NCBI RefSeq assembly: GCF_964340395.1
Contig: NC_135570.1
Location: 10,594,822 to 10,658,821, forward strand
Length of the DNA stretch: 64,000 bases
DNA from: Glandiceps talaboti
Lineage: Eukaryota > Hemichordata > Enteropneusta > Spengelidae
Direction: 5' to 3'
Position 1 is the stretch's first letter. Every line of letters starts with the position of its first letter. The notes below the pieces were generated by a model, which was not told the DNA's origin, made no database searches, and worked only from the letters and a program-made list of their open reading frames with translations. Both the position numbers and the translations under genes were made by a program. This document shows, in pieces, positions 1 through 11,017 of this stretch.

Positions 1-512
1 TATCTGTTATAAACAGAAATTTACTCAGGAAAATATGAATATTTCCGGATATTGAGATAATTTGATATTCAGACAATGCTGGCTAAATAAATATTTCCTG
101 ATTCAGTGAATGCAAACATGATATTGAGAATCAAATTAACCGTTTCGAGTTGTATGAAGTAGCTCACTGTTTTTCAGACCTGACATCCCTATCGCACATC
201 ACAAGTTAGTTTAGTCCATGCATTGTTTATGAGTCAGAGTTATTCTATTCTGAAGGAAAACAACACAAAGGGGTTGGAGGCTTGATACATTATTTTTAAA
301 GACATAATTTAGTACAGAAGTTTTGAAAAAGGAAATGATTTGAATAATCATATTGAGTTCAGAAGTAATATTTTATATATATACACTAACAAATTACAAA
401 ATAATCTCAGCGACACTTTTTAGTGTTTGCTATTTGAAAAGGTTTGACAAAACTCTACAATTTATCTTGTTGAATACCAATCACTCACCCAAAGTCAGAC
501 CTGTACTCAAGT
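1..512. other. Non-coding, AT-rich, nothing recognised
   Basis: No gene, RNA or repeat could be supported here. The only open frame of note (353-619, 88 codons) runs through the poly-C tract and has a proline/serine-rich low-complexity end, so it is not credible as a protein. Confidence 0.6.
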
Positions 513-526
513 CCCCCCCCCCCCCC
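513..526. repeat. poly-C tract (C14)
   Basis: Fourteen consecutive C residues. This is the first of many long G or C homopolymers in the window. Slippage or assembly length error is likely at this site. Confidence 0.95.
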
Positions 527-944
527 ATCCCAACAATACCACATTCCCAAGACCCTGTTAGTCCTGCAACCCCTACCTCCTCTATATCATGGTCCCCTAC
601 CCACCAGCTAGCCAGTTGAGAATGATATTAATTTTCATACATCTATCACTCTGTATATGTAACTTTGTTGTTGAACTTCTAGTAAACAATGACTCATCGT
701 GAAATATGTTGAAATATGTCAAAAAACAAGACTCAAACTGACATTTCCTCAGTGTATTAATTAAACTCTAACTAATAATTTGTAAACAGTTCTTTTTCAA
801 TAGCGTGACTCAAGCTGTGTCAACAAGTATTTCACTTTACAGGAAAACAAGTTTATAAATCATCACATTCAATACGACAATGGCGTTGTAGAACATCTGA
901 CTTATACCAACTCCATGTTAATAGATTTCAGAAACAATCATATC

Positions 945-1536
945 AGTTGATAGCTGCTATGGAGATTTATCAAGGTTGCTAGGCATTTCAATAATAATGT
1001 TGTAATTTTCTATGACATCAATTACTTTTTTTTGCAAAACCAAACAGACTTCATTTCCATGGTTGATTTAGTTTACTACCGCGGTTGCTAAGGACTTTCT
1101 GCATCACTAACCTTTTCACCACTGATTCCTGCTATTGCCAATGCGCAAGCACTAGAGAAATAAATTCTATGGTCAATCAGTAGTCACACTTGTTGCAAAG
1201 TATAATACCACGGTAGCAGTCTTTGTGGGTGTAGTCATGGTTACTAGGGATTTTGGTATGTTTGGAATATTCAATTCATGTATGTTTGGAAAGATATATA
1301 AGTTAGGCAGTTGCTATGGGTGCTGTCATGGTTGCTAGGGTTTAGTGTCTACTTTGGAATACTCAGAATTGTTTGGTCAAAGAAAATGTAAGTTCAGTAG
1401 TTGCTATGGGTGAAGTCCAGGTTGCTAGCAGTTTGGTCTCTGTTTTGGAATTCATGTACAGTACTTATTTCAGACTTGTTTGGTCAAAGAAATGTAAGTT
1501 CAGCAGTTGCTATGGGTGCAATCATGGTTGCTAGGT
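945..1536 (+). repeat. Decayed ~105-bp tandem array, 'gttgctatgggtg' type
   Basis: At least five units are visible. Each carries a block like GTTGCTATGGGTG followed by GTCATGGTTGCTAGG, and the last three share a linker like TTGTTTGGTCAAAGAAA. The 3' units (1310-1536) are closest to one another and the 5' units (945-1250) are the most diverged, so the array decays 5'-ward. The same GTTGCTATGGG...CATGGTTGCTAGGG block occurs twice at 12775-12925 at the head of a mobile-element-like repeat. This array is therefore probably the core of a related, truncated element. No coding potential is evident. Confidence 0.75.
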
Positions 1537-1549
1537 CTTTCATAGTGAC

Positions 1550-2285
1550 ATTATGGATTTTGATTTTCTGCCGTCTTCTGTAACTTACAATTTGACAATC
1601 TGGACATCAAACTTTTACTAAAAACTCACATCATAAGTTGTGCTAAAAATGTGTAAAAAAATGCTTCATTTCCATCCAAACTGCTGGTTTGATATCCACA
1701 AACTATTGTACACACAAACAGAAATTTGTAAATTTAGAAGCAAGTCAATATTCGAACACCCATTGAAGCAAATTTTCCTGATGTAATACAAAGAGAGCAT
1801 TTTCAAATAAATCTCCCATTTTGAAAAAAAATAATTACATTCTTTAAAGTTCTCTTTGCCATTCTATTTTACTTTTAATCATTTAAACTCAGTTCCTTAT
1901 TTGAGATGAGTAAGATGAGCTCACCAACCATCTCCAAAATGTCTATCTTTTTTCCAAACAAAAAGATGTACATACTCATCCCAGAAAACCTCTACATTTC
2001 CACTGGAGATTTGCGTATTAGTCATACTTTAAATAACTGCCTTATAAGATTGTAACACTGTGCTTTGTCACATCAATCAATCTTCTATTTAATTTGTATC
2101 AGCCTTTGTGAAATTACTTGTCTCATCGCCTGTAATAATTTGACAATATGTACATCAACTTACTGAAGTGGATGGCAAAAAATTCTATTAAGTCGACTTC
2201 TTTAAGCAGCTTATTACTTGTGACTTTAAGCATTTCACTGACAGCAATGTGGATTGTTAATTTTCTAAACATTCTGGCTACGAAC
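1550..2285. other. Non-coding, nothing recognised
   Basis: Single-copy AT-rich sequence. No exon, repeat or RNA gene could be supported. An 88-codon frame at 2148-2414 begins here, but its second half lies inside the fold-back repeat at 2286-2455, which argues against it being a real protein. Confidence 0.55.
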
Positions 2286-2455
2286 AGTGACAGAACTTCA
2301 GAAGAGTGGCATACTTGGGGTATTTGCCTGAGCTGTTGCAGTGTTTTCTACAGTAAGTACTTTCATGAGTATATAGTGAGTGAAAGTGTGGCAGAAAACA
2401 CTGCAAGCAAGTGAGCAAATCCCCCTGAGTACCCACTGGCACGCATGTAACATCA
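2286..2455. mobile_element. Fold-back MITE, family F copy 1
   Basis: The two halves are inverted copies of each other. The left arm (about 2305-2352) contains TTGCAGTGTTTTCT and the right arm (about 2390-2452) contains its complement, AGAAAACACTGCAA. Both arms extend outward through a GTACTCAGGGG / GATTTGC-type block. The same left-arm consensus (GGTACTCAGGGGTATTTACA) occurs at 27177-27335 and 38296-38476, each with its own diverged right arm. Three fold-back copies in 64 kb identify a dispersed non-autonomous element. The superfamily is not clear: I could not fix terminal bases or a target-site duplication. Confidence 0.7.
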
Positions 2456-3823
2456 TGGAGCGCATACGTTTATCCGAAACAGCAAATTTCTGTAAAAAAT
2501 CATACCGTGGAATTTACGCTGTCCTGTTCTACAAAATAGTCTCGCTACAAAACTAAAGCAGTTTCAAATAAACAACTCCTGTTTGATTTACAACAACATT
2601 CATGTAAACCGTATTGCCACGTTATGGCCAATATGATTACCTCGTTCTAAAACGTCTCTGCCATATGTTTTTTTCTATAGTTTAGGTGATTTATTTATTT
2701 GCAATAAAAAACTGAAATGATAGTGTATGCACCAAAAGTATTACCATTGTTAACAACTTTCAAATCCATTTATAATGTACACCTTTGCTGAAATAATTGT
2801 CAAAGCAATTTTCAACTCAATAACAACAGCTCAGTTCAATGTAGTTGTCATAATTTGGGTATTTACAGCGCCAACCTAAAGTACGATGGATTTTAACTGA
2901 TCCTTTTTTTTCAAACCTGTGGTCTCACAAGGCCTTATGGTAGAAGGGGAAGTATCATTTACATTTCAGGAGTCTCTAAAATACATATATGTAGGTCTCC
3001 TACAATAAATATTGTATCTAACAAAATATTTATCTGCATTACAATATTAGACAATATGACAGCCATATCTTTTGAGTTATTGGCGTTTGTTTCCGGGTTG
3101 TTCTGGGAATGAGTACTCTTCATATATTGCTGCTGCTTTTATTGTTTCAAGAGTGAACACCTTTTCCAACATCTTACCCAGTACCATATAGTAGTTAATG
3201 TTTAAATCTTGTGGTTTACAAAATAGCACCAATGAATCAAAGATCTTATTTCAAGACTTGTATCAAGAGCATGTCCATGTTACATGCACATACAAGGGCT
3301 TGGAATTAACAGTACTCCCATGTCCACAGACTACAAATTCTTATCATGGGACTACCATAATTTGCAGCTGGTAGCCGCCACACACGCTACCACTAATTCT
3401 GCGATGATTTAACCTTTTCACCACCAATTGCCCCCTGGGAATGTTTGTTCTCCACCACCCCCCTCACTGACCACCAGGTGAGAGTGAGTGTTATGTAATC
3501 AAATTGATATAAAAAATACTTAGAGTTGCTCATTTTTAAAAAATGAGGTATCATTTCATTGGAAAATAAATTCTCTACATCACACTTGCAAATACATGCA
3601 TTCAAATTCCACAAACACAACCGAAATATGAATTAAAGTAATAAAATATGAATAAAACAAACAGGAGTCGTTTATTTATTGACATATCACAAATTAACAA
3701 AATATTTGTATTACAAATAAAATTCAAAATACCAACATTTATGTTCCTACAAAACGTCTCTTTACTGGTTAAATTGTCAAAATTGGCGAAAATTTGGCAG
3801 AAAATGACATTTTGAGTCTGAAA

Positions 3824-3847
3824 TTGGTAGTCCACTAGGACTACCAA
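3824..3847. repeat. Perfect 10-bp hairpin (TTGGTAGTCC)
   Basis: TTGGTAGTCC, a four-base loop ACTA, then GGACTACCAA. The arms are perfectly complementary. The core TGGTAGTCC...GGACTAC also appears in the variant unit of the 54-bp minisatellite near 57.2 and 57.98 kb, which may be coincidence. Confidence 0.8.
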
Positions 3848-4152
3848 AGTTAAATTTGAACCCTCATACCCAAAGTCAACAAAGGCAGCTCAAGAAATAG
3901 ACACCTACATTCCTATACCAGATAGAAGACTCACATAAAGGAACTTTAATATCATTGTCGGTGTGACCGACAGAAAACTCAAAATTCATTGTCTACATTA
4001 CACATGTATGAGAAGCAAACTGTCACAGATTTGTGAATGTCTGCAACCTCAGGCTGCATTCTGTAGGAGTAAATGATGTATGCATCGTAACCCACTCATG
4101 CAACCATGACGACAAAACACCTCCACTCCAGATCTTTATACTTATGATAGCC

Positions 4153-4165
4153 AGGTCAAGGGTCA
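4153..4165 (+). promoter_or_regulatory. DR1-type nuclear receptor motif
   Basis: AGGTCA-A-GGGTCA is a direct repeat of two half-sites with one-base spacing, the arrangement bound by HNF4/RXR/COUP-TF type receptors. This is a sequence match only; no promoter or gene is visible nearby. Confidence 0.25.
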
Positions 4166-4513
4166 TTGCTATGGATACTACTACCTTGGAGGTAGTGGGG
4201 TTCAGATGTTCACCTTTTTTTACTTTAGCCGGCAGAATATACACCCACAAAACTGAATAAGTCAGAAAATCTTTTAAAAATTCAACCTACATAAGTGATC
4301 AAGTATTCCATAATCTTACCTTTCATATAGTCACTTTGATTCTACTATTTCAGAGTTTGGAACCACGACAAACTATGTTAACCTGGGTTTTCTGTACGAT
4401 ATTCAAACAATAAGTTAATTACATTTTGTGCTATTAATACAAACCATACAATGTTCCTTAATTTAAATAAGAAATCAGGCTTAGCCATGTAGTAAGAAAT
4501 AACAATGCACTTT

Positions 4514-4917
4514 TAGAACAACCATTCAGGATGAACCTTGTAACAACCATTCAGGATGAAACCTTGTAACAACCAATCAGAATGAACCTTAAAACAACCA
4601 ATCAGAATGGACCTTATAACAACCAATGAGAATGAACCTTGTAAAAACCAATCAGGATGAACCTTGTAACAACCAATCAGGATGAACCTTATAAATGTAG
4701 CGCTCAAAGATAAACATTACATCAATTGATCATGATGAATGTTCAAACAACCAATCTGAAGGAACCTTGTGGCAACCAATCAGGATCAACCACATTAATA
4801 TACTGATCACGATAAACTTCGTAACAACCGATCTGGATGAGTATTGGAACAGCCAACCAGAATAAAGCTTGTGTCAACCAATCAGGATGAACCTTGTAAC
4901 AACCAATCAGAATGCAC
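4514..4917 (+). repeat. ~25-bp minisatellite of CCAAT boxes
   Basis: About thirteen units of roughly 25 bp are built on AACAACCAATCAGGATGAAC. Seven units keep a perfect CCAATCAG, which matches the consensus of the trimeric factor NF-Y; the rest have one or two changes (CCATTCAG, CCAATGAG, CCGATCTG). The array is interrupted near 4690-4750 by unrelated sequence containing diverged units. No coding function is supported. Confidence 0.85.
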
Positions 4918-4924
4918 CTAGTGA

Positions 4925-5230
4925 TTACTTCCTGTGTAATGTATAAACTAGATAAGAATATCTCACATTTCATAACTTTTTTTTAGAACAAATTGGACAA
5001 AGGAATTTTCTGTTGATGTGACAAATACGCAAAAAATATTGACATTTACATAAAGGAAATTAATGTGTAGATTTGAGTTTTGATACTAATTGTGTGATAT
5101 CTTGATATAAGATCTACCCAACTGTGGCTACTGATATATAGATATGGTTAGTAATGCCAAGAATTTTATTCACTTTAACCTTTGATAATAAATTCAAAAT
5201 AATGGCTTGTTATGTGACAGAGAAATAAAA
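4925..5230. other. Non-coding spacer
   Basis: AT-rich DNA between two minisatellites. Nothing recognisable was seen. Confidence 0.6.
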
Positions 5231-5234
5231 TTTG

Positions 5235-5985
5235 ATCTATACAGAGGCAATGTATGCTGACATTTCTGTATCTAGGTACATGTATACCACTATTGCAGTA
5301 TATTGGGGGACATGTACGCTGATACTGCCCTATCTAATGGTCATGTATGGCGACACTGCCGTATCTAGGGTCATGTATGCCAATGTTTCTGTCTTTAGGG
5401 TCATGTATGCCAATGTTTCTGTATTTAGGGTCATGTATGGCGACACTGCCGTATCTAGGGTCATGTATGCCAATGTTTCTGTATTTAGGGTCATGTATGG
5501 CGACACTGCCGTATCTAGGGTCATGTATGCCAATGTTTCTGTCTTTAGGGTCATGTATGCCAATGTTTCTGTATTTAGGGTCATGTATGGCGACACTGCC
5601 GTATCTAGGGTCATGTATGCCAATGTTTCTGTCTTTAGGGTCATGTATGCCAATGTTTCTGTATTTAGGGTCATGTATGGCGACACTGCCGTATCTAGGG
5701 TCATGTATGCCAATGTTTCTGTCTTTAGGGTCATGTATGCCAATGTTTCTGTATTTAGGGTCATGTATGCCAATGTTTCTGTATTTAGGGTCATGTATGC
5801 CAATGTTTCTGTATTTAGGGTCGTGTATGCCGACATTGCCATATCTAGGGGTCATGTATGCCGACATTTCTGTATTTTGGGTCATGTATGCCAATATTTC
5901 TGTATTTTGGGTCATGTATGCTGACATTGCCATATTTACTTTAGGGTCATGTATGCTGACATGGCCATATCTGGGGGCCATGCAA
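5235..5985 (+). repeat. 30-bp minisatellite with A-B1-B2 higher-order structure
   Basis: From 5341 to 5820 there are sixteen exactly 30-base units in perfect register. They fall into two types. Type A contains GGCGACACTGCCGTATCT. Type B contains GCCAATGTTTCTGT and has two subtypes ending in ctttaggg (B1) or atttaggg (B2). The order is A B1 B2 A B2 A B1 B2 A B1 B2 A B1 B2 B2 B2, which gives a 90-bp higher-order repeat. Diverged units flank both sides. Because 30 is a multiple of three, several frames on both strands are open for 170-230 codons; these are artefacts of the period and not proteins. Confidence 0.95.
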
Positions 5986-5989
5986 TAAT

Positions 5990-7264
5990 ATAACAAGTGT
6001 TATAGCAAAGGGTTGTAAGTAGATAAAATTCTATCTGGTTTCCCAAGCTATTTTACTTAGGTTTTCAAAACAAAATTATGGTTACCATGGTTATCACACC
6101 TTAGCAGAAATGACACATAACTTCTATTAGTTCTTCAACAAAACAAACACCTTAGAGAGGATCGCACAAGTTCAAGAAATGAACTTTGTTCATTTAAGTC
6201 AAAACCCCTTCCCTAAACAAACATTCACAAGTGTCGCATCGGCATACTTATATATGATGTAAACCATGATGAAAATTATAGCGGTCACACCACTACAATT
6301 GTAATGTAAAAACATGATAGTAAACACATTACAATACTACCAGAAACCTACTAGCACTGTATATCACATTAGAAGCAAATTTCAATAAACTTATGAACAT
6401 CTTAGTAGTAAATACAGAATCATTGAAGGTATGAAGTTCTTGAAATTTGGTTAGAATTACAAAAGTGAAGTTCAACAATCGCACTGACGCCAGACCCCCT
6501 CTCCCTATATAAATAAAGTTCATTTACTGAGCTTGTGTGACATGTTTGTACGACCGTCCCTTACAGATTTGATTTCATTTCCTGTTATCATAGATAATTA
6601 CTACCAATCATGCAATATATCCTCTTTTACAACTAACACCTTTGTTTGACTAAATTTATTTCATTTCAACCCTCTCTCTATTATTAACTAATTACTAACT
6701 TTTATATGAACAACTTAAATAAGCTGTCCAATTTTACTTTACAACATTACTACTTTCCACTTTTGGTCCATTTCTTAATTTTTGTAAACATTTTTTTTTT
6801 ACAGAGAATATTTTTGAAAATTTATTACCACCAAAAGATCTTTGTTGTTTTGGCTGTCAGTTTTTCCATGCTCAGATTAAGTCACCATGGCAACATTGAT
6901 TTTCATACAGCCCATCAAGTACAGTTATGAAATTTTGAAGAAATACCACCCTTTCCCAGTTACCATTTCGATTTAATTTTAAACTTAAACATTTAAATGC
7001 CAACATTTCACTTGGAACTTAAAACACATCAAAATACCCGTCAAGTTTAACAAATCAAGTATTTTCACTACTTTTTGCTAAAACGACAGGAATTCTTGAT
7101 TCACAAGTTGTTGTTTTTTACAAAAGAACTACTCAAGCAATACATGACATATTTGGCACGCCAAGAAACAAAGAAAGAAAAATGACTTTACATAGTAAAT
7201 CAGGCGAGGGCTTGATTTTATGGACAACACCTGCGCAGCATAGATGCAGACAGTTTATGTACCA
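5990..7264. other. Non-coding, AT-rich; two X-box-like palindromes
   Basis: No exon or RNA gene could be supported. GTTACCATGGTTAT (6081-6094) and GTCACCATGGCAAC (6881-6894) match the RFX X-box pattern and are treated below. The rest shows nothing recognisable. Confidence 0.55.
6881..6894. promoter_or_regulatory. RFX X-box match GTCACCATGGCAAC
   Basis: This is a full match to the palindromic X-box consensus GTNRCCATGGYAAC-type sites recognised by RFX-family winged-helix factors. Its function is inferred from motif identity only. Confidence 0.35.
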
Positions 7265-7690
7265 TATCTACACATCAGTATTATTGGGGGGGGGGGGGAT
7301 GGGTGTCTGAAAAGAATGAATGGGGGAGGGGGTAAATAAGTAATAATTGCACCTACACATCACTATTGATGTTAAGTGGGGGGGGGGGGGGGAGTGTTCC
7401 TCTAACCCAATTTGAAATCACTGATGCACACAATTTTTAGTGACACACCAAGATTTGATGTTCCCCTATCTCTTACTATGTGTGCCACAAGAAATGCTAG
7501 TTTTTATCATTTTCACCCACAGCAACAAATTTGGCTATCACTTAGAGGGCACACCAGTGGGGGGGGGGGATCTGAGCAGTTTGATGTAAAACTATTTATT
7601 TTCACTTTAGTGTTGGGTGGGGGCAGTAGGATTATCTGAGCAGCAGTTTGATGTACAACTACAGTCTGTGTTGTTTGGTAGAGGGGAGGG
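7265..7690 (+). repeat. G-run-rich diverged tandem repeats
   Basis: Long G runs at 7286-7298 (13), 7378-7392 (15) and 7559-7569 (11) are embedded in related segments. ACACATCAGTATTATTGGGG is repeated as ACACATCACTATTGATG before the second run. The block TCTGAGCAG...TTTGATGTA occurs at 7570 and again near 7637. The G-rich strand could form quadruplexes. The translations through it are low complexity. Confidence 0.75.
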
Positions 7691-7717
7691 AGGTTGTGTG
7701 TGTCTGAGAATAGTGCC

Positions 7718-7830
7718 TTAAAGGGGCACAAGCTGAGTTTACACCTGTTGGGACGTATTTTATGCAGCATATTTATAAGGTACTCACAGTATTGTGCTTC
7801 CTGGAGCATACTAAACCATCACTTGCAACC
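7718..7830 (-). mobile_element. Dispersed repeat, family H copy 1
   Basis: The end GGGGCACAAGCTGAG, followed by about 100 bp including CAGCATATTTATAAGG and CACAGTATTG, recurs in inverted orientation at 28608-28720. The terminal block recurs again at 51350-51427. The shared edge TTAAAG(T/G)GGCACAAGCTGAG has the look of a transposon terminus. The other end and any target duplication were not identified. Confidence 0.6.
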
Positions 7831-8015
7831 TCATGACAAACTCATGTATGAATGACAGGTGATAAAAATTACACTTATATTGACAATATCTTTTCATAAT
7901 GCAATCAATTAGTATACTTAGATTTCCTATAAATGTTGGTTCATGATCTTCCATGCTCACTGCAGAGCTCGATTTTTTTTTCTTCAAGCAATGTGAAGGC
8001 TCCTAATTTTGTTTA

Positions 8016-8172
8016 TTTCCCATAATGCTTCACCCCATCAATTTCCCATAATGCTTCACCCCATCACCGAAATGTACAACACGCCTGTTAAGCCAGATGT
8101 GGTGATATAAAAAATATGAAGCGCCTAATTTTATTTCCCATAATGCTTCACCCCATCTATTTCCCATAATGC
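8016..8172 (+). repeat. Four copies of TTTCCCATAATGC
   Basis: Exact TTTCCCATAATGC occurs at 8016-8028, 8042-8054, 8134-8146 and 8160-8172. Three of the four continue as TTCACCCCATC. The copies form two close pairs, each 26 bp apart, separated by about 80 bp, so a 26-bp doublet was apparently duplicated. The core resembles the ZNF143/Staf site (TTCCCANNATGC). No small-RNA gene was recognised beside it. Confidence 0.85.
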
Positions 8173-8179
8173 TTTGGCA

Positions 8180-9040
8180 AAAATAATTTTCTGGGTGATT
8201 CCCAACACAGAGGAAATACGATAAAATCAAATCAGACTTACCTTTGTTCCTCTTTAACAAAATTTTTCCAACCAGTCTTTTCGTTTACATATGTCGTATA
8301 GTTTCTTATGGTTTGTCACCATCACACATAAACTTATAGAATATTTGATCTTGAAATGTCACTATCAACAAAACAGAAAAAAGAGAACATTTTTTAGAAT
8401 TTCGCTACTTTATTCACAGATCAATCTTTACAATATTTTGACAATATGTTAAAAAATAACTCATGAATTTTAATTTTGATCAAAAAATTGTAGTGAATCT
8501 AAAGTCCAACAAACAATGGAGGCTGTATATAATGTTACATGTGTTGACATTTAGTCATTTGGTGAGACTGGCTTGACCTTTGAACTGAAGTGAACTTTGA
8601 CATAGTTAATAATTTGGCAACTATTCTATTCCTGTGAGCATTGTTTTAGGTGTCATGTGACTGAACACACCTTGTTTTACAAATTATTTACATACATACA
8701 CACACCTTAAATCAATAGAAGGGGTGAAAAAATTACATCATTAACTTCTTGCAAATTGTTTGGCTATCAATGCCTTTGAAAAGATTTTTGAAAAAGAACA
8801 AATTGTGTACAGAGAAAAAGTGGATTTTAGGTATGGTACCACAGGTTGTGACTGATAAATTAGAAAGGTTATTGACCTAGACCTCAACTTAATAGAGAAG
8901 ATATTGCCAAAGTCGAAGGGTTATACAGCATAAAGTAGCTCTCAGTGTATACTGTGCACCAATTGTTAATTTATTGTATTTTATTTGAATTAAGTTGTAT
9001 AACCTGTAGTCAACTTTATCAAAGCCAAACCAATACATAG
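8180..9040. other. Non-coding, nothing recognised apart from one DR1 motif
   Basis: AT-rich single-copy DNA. TGACCTTTGAACT (8574-8586) is the reverse complement of an AGTTCA-A-AGGTCA direct repeat with one-base spacing, an HNF4-type match. No coding exon could be supported. Confidence 0.5.
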
Positions 9041-9044
9041 GTGT

Positions 9045-9228
9045 ATCAATCACAGCAAAATAACCCCCCCCCCCACAACAAAATGCACATATTACCATGT
9101 ATATAGTATGTACAATAAACTGCCAATCACAGTAAAATACCCCACCCACCCACCTTCCTCAACCACCACACCATAGTGTACATATTACAGTGTTATATAG
9201 TATGTACAATAAACTGTCAATTATAGCA
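9045..9228 (+). repeat. ~95-bp tandem duplication with poly-C
   Basis: Two units share TATAGTATGTACAATAAACTG followed by CAATCACAG or CAATTATAG. The first unit contains an 11-base C run near 9064. The translations are low complexity. Confidence 0.8.
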
Positions 9229-9239
9229 ATTTACTACAT

Positions 9240-9515
9240 GTAAAGGAGAGTGTGAAAGGGGAAGGACAAACTGAAAGGGCAAGGAAGAAATGTAACGAGA
9301 GGGAACAATTGTGAAGCGGGGATGCGAAAAGAGGGTGTGCAAGGGGAGGGAAAAATTGTGCAAAGGGAAGGAAGAGAGAAAAGAAAAGGGAGGGACGAAA
9401 TGTGAAAGGGGTGGAAAGAAAATGTGAAAGGTGAGGGAAGCAGTTTGAGGAGTGATGCAAAGGAGGGGGGAGTAGTACAAGAAAAACAAAGGAAATATAA
9501 GAAAAGGATGGAAAC
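9240..9515. repeat. ~275-bp polypurine (G/A-rich) block
   Basis: The plus strand is overwhelmingly purine with recurrent GTGAAAGGGG and GGGAGGGA words, suggesting a very decayed short-unit tandem origin. The minus strand is open in three frames for about 90-105 codons, but these frames read only Ser, Pro, Phe and Leu, as expected for a polypyrimidine strand. They are rejected as genes. Confidence 0.85.
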
Positions 9516-9519
9516 ATTG

Positions 9520-10620
9520 TGAAATAACAATTTTTTATGACTTAGAATCACAGCTGTCTGACAACAACGAAATGTAGACTATTGTACTGGTTTAACCATA
9601 GTGTTCATTTATTGACACTGGGTGATCTATCTCCTCATATTTGACTGTAAGTCTATCGTTCCATTACTTTGATTGATAGACCATAAGACCTGTCTAAATA
9701 TCACAATCAAAGTCACCTTGGTAAATAAGAATTTAGATCTGTCTCTCTCCTGTCTTCTTCTCTATGACCGTCTTTACATCACAGTAATTCTCACCATGAA
9801 ATGTACATGGTAAATGCAGATAATAATAATCCCCAAATTTTTAAATATTGGCTAGAAGTGCCTGAGACATATTCTGAGAAATCCATGCAGTGTTGACTCG
9901 ATGACAAGTCAATTACTTGCATGTTGGTGATCAGACTCTTTGCCACCTGAGTCCTGCAGTAATTGCATTCAATTCTGTTATACAGAATCCCATCTTGCGG
10001 TTAATTGTTAACTGAACGGTTGCCATGACAACGGTACAATAGTTACATTGTTGACAAACTAGTGAGTTAGGATCAGCTGAAGCTTCATCACGACATTACA
10101 ATATTGGTATCGTTCTCCACGGACTCAAAAATGAAAGGCACAAATTTTTTTACAGAAATTGACAATAATTGTGACATGTTTGTATACTACCATATTCATA
10201 AAAATAATCTGGACATATAACCGCTATTCTTTGACACTGAAAGGAAATGGAAAGTTCATGCTTGGCTAACTTTCAATTAGGAAAAGCTGAATAATTATTA
10301 TTAGTATGTTCCAGGTCAGCAATGTCTTTTAGTCAATATGGCCGGGTTATCTATTTCTATACAAAGACAACATTTATTACATTGTCATGACAACTGCATT
10401 TTAATCATCATTTTTACATATATTTGAATATAAAATTTGTCTTTATATCTAAATGATAACTTAAATGAAATAATACTGTTAAGTGTGAAAATACTAGTAT
10501 GTAAATACCAGACAAAGTAATATTATTTTTTTTACAGTCATTGACAAATACAGAAATATATTTACTGTAGAAGTTTATGTGAAAAGGTTGCTGTACTATT
10601 ACAAGATGTATTGGGGTGCA
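9520..10620. other. Non-coding; one X-box-like site
   Basis: No exon or RNA gene was seen. GTTGCCATGACAAC at 10019-10032 is a close palindromic match to the RFX X-box. Otherwise this is unremarkable AT-rich sequence. Confidence 0.5.
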
Positions 10621-10621
10621 T

Positions 10622-11008
10622 TCCACTGATCCAGTAAGGTACTGATGCAGTAAGATTTATTCCACTGAGGCAGTAAGGTTGACAGCACTGATGCAGTAAG
10701 GTTTACAACACTGATGCAGTAGGGATTACTCTACTGATGCAGTGGGGTTAATAACACTGATGCACTAAGATTTATTCCATTGATGCAGTAAGGTTTACAA
10801 CACTGATGCAGTAAGGTAGACAGCACTGATGCAGCAAGGTTGACAGCACTGATGCAGCAAATTTGACAGCACTGATGCACACTGAGGCAGTAAGGTTGAC
10901 AGCACTGATGCAGTAAGGTTTACAACACTCACACCGAGGGGTTTACAGCACTGATGGAGTGGGGTTAATGACACTGATGCAGTGAAGTTTGCACTGCTGA
11001 AGCAGTGA
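10622..11008 (+). repeat. ~24-bp minisatellite, CACTGATGCAGTAAGGTT type
   Basis: About sixteen units are built on CACTGATGCAGTAAGGTT plus a variable linker (tacaa, gacag, aataa). Divergence is moderate and unit length varies. It abuts the left end of the transposon-like element at 11018, so the element may have inserted at its edge. Confidence 0.9.
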
Positions 11009-11017
11009 CACACCACT

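Larger units (their letters stand above)
2456..4513. other. Non-coding, no gene recognised
   Basis: Single-copy, AT-rich sequence. Short frames on both strands (for example 4023-4260, open on both strands) have no recognisable domain. Two small motifs within it are listed separately: a perfect hairpin at 3824-3847 and a direct repeat of nuclear-receptor half-sites at 4153-4165. Confidence 0.55.

Noticed and set aside
2148-2414. 88-codon frame with hydrophobic segments as a small membrane protein
   Set aside because: Its second half is inside a fold-back repeat and its first half is unremarkable AT-rich DNA.
5341-5820. Interstitial telomere, because TTAGGG occurs in each type-B unit
   Set aside because: TTAGGG is just the end of a 30-bp unit and is never repeated head to tail.
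5232-5996. Long frames (170-230 codons) on both strands
   Set aside because: They are produced by a 30-bp tandem repeat without stop codons; several frames on both strands are open at once and the peptides are ten-residue repeats.
9217-9551. Three overlapping minus-strand frames of 90-105 codons rich in Ser, Pro, Phe and Leu
   Set aside because: Expected from a polypyrimidine strand lacking stop codons; no domain, and all three frames are open together.
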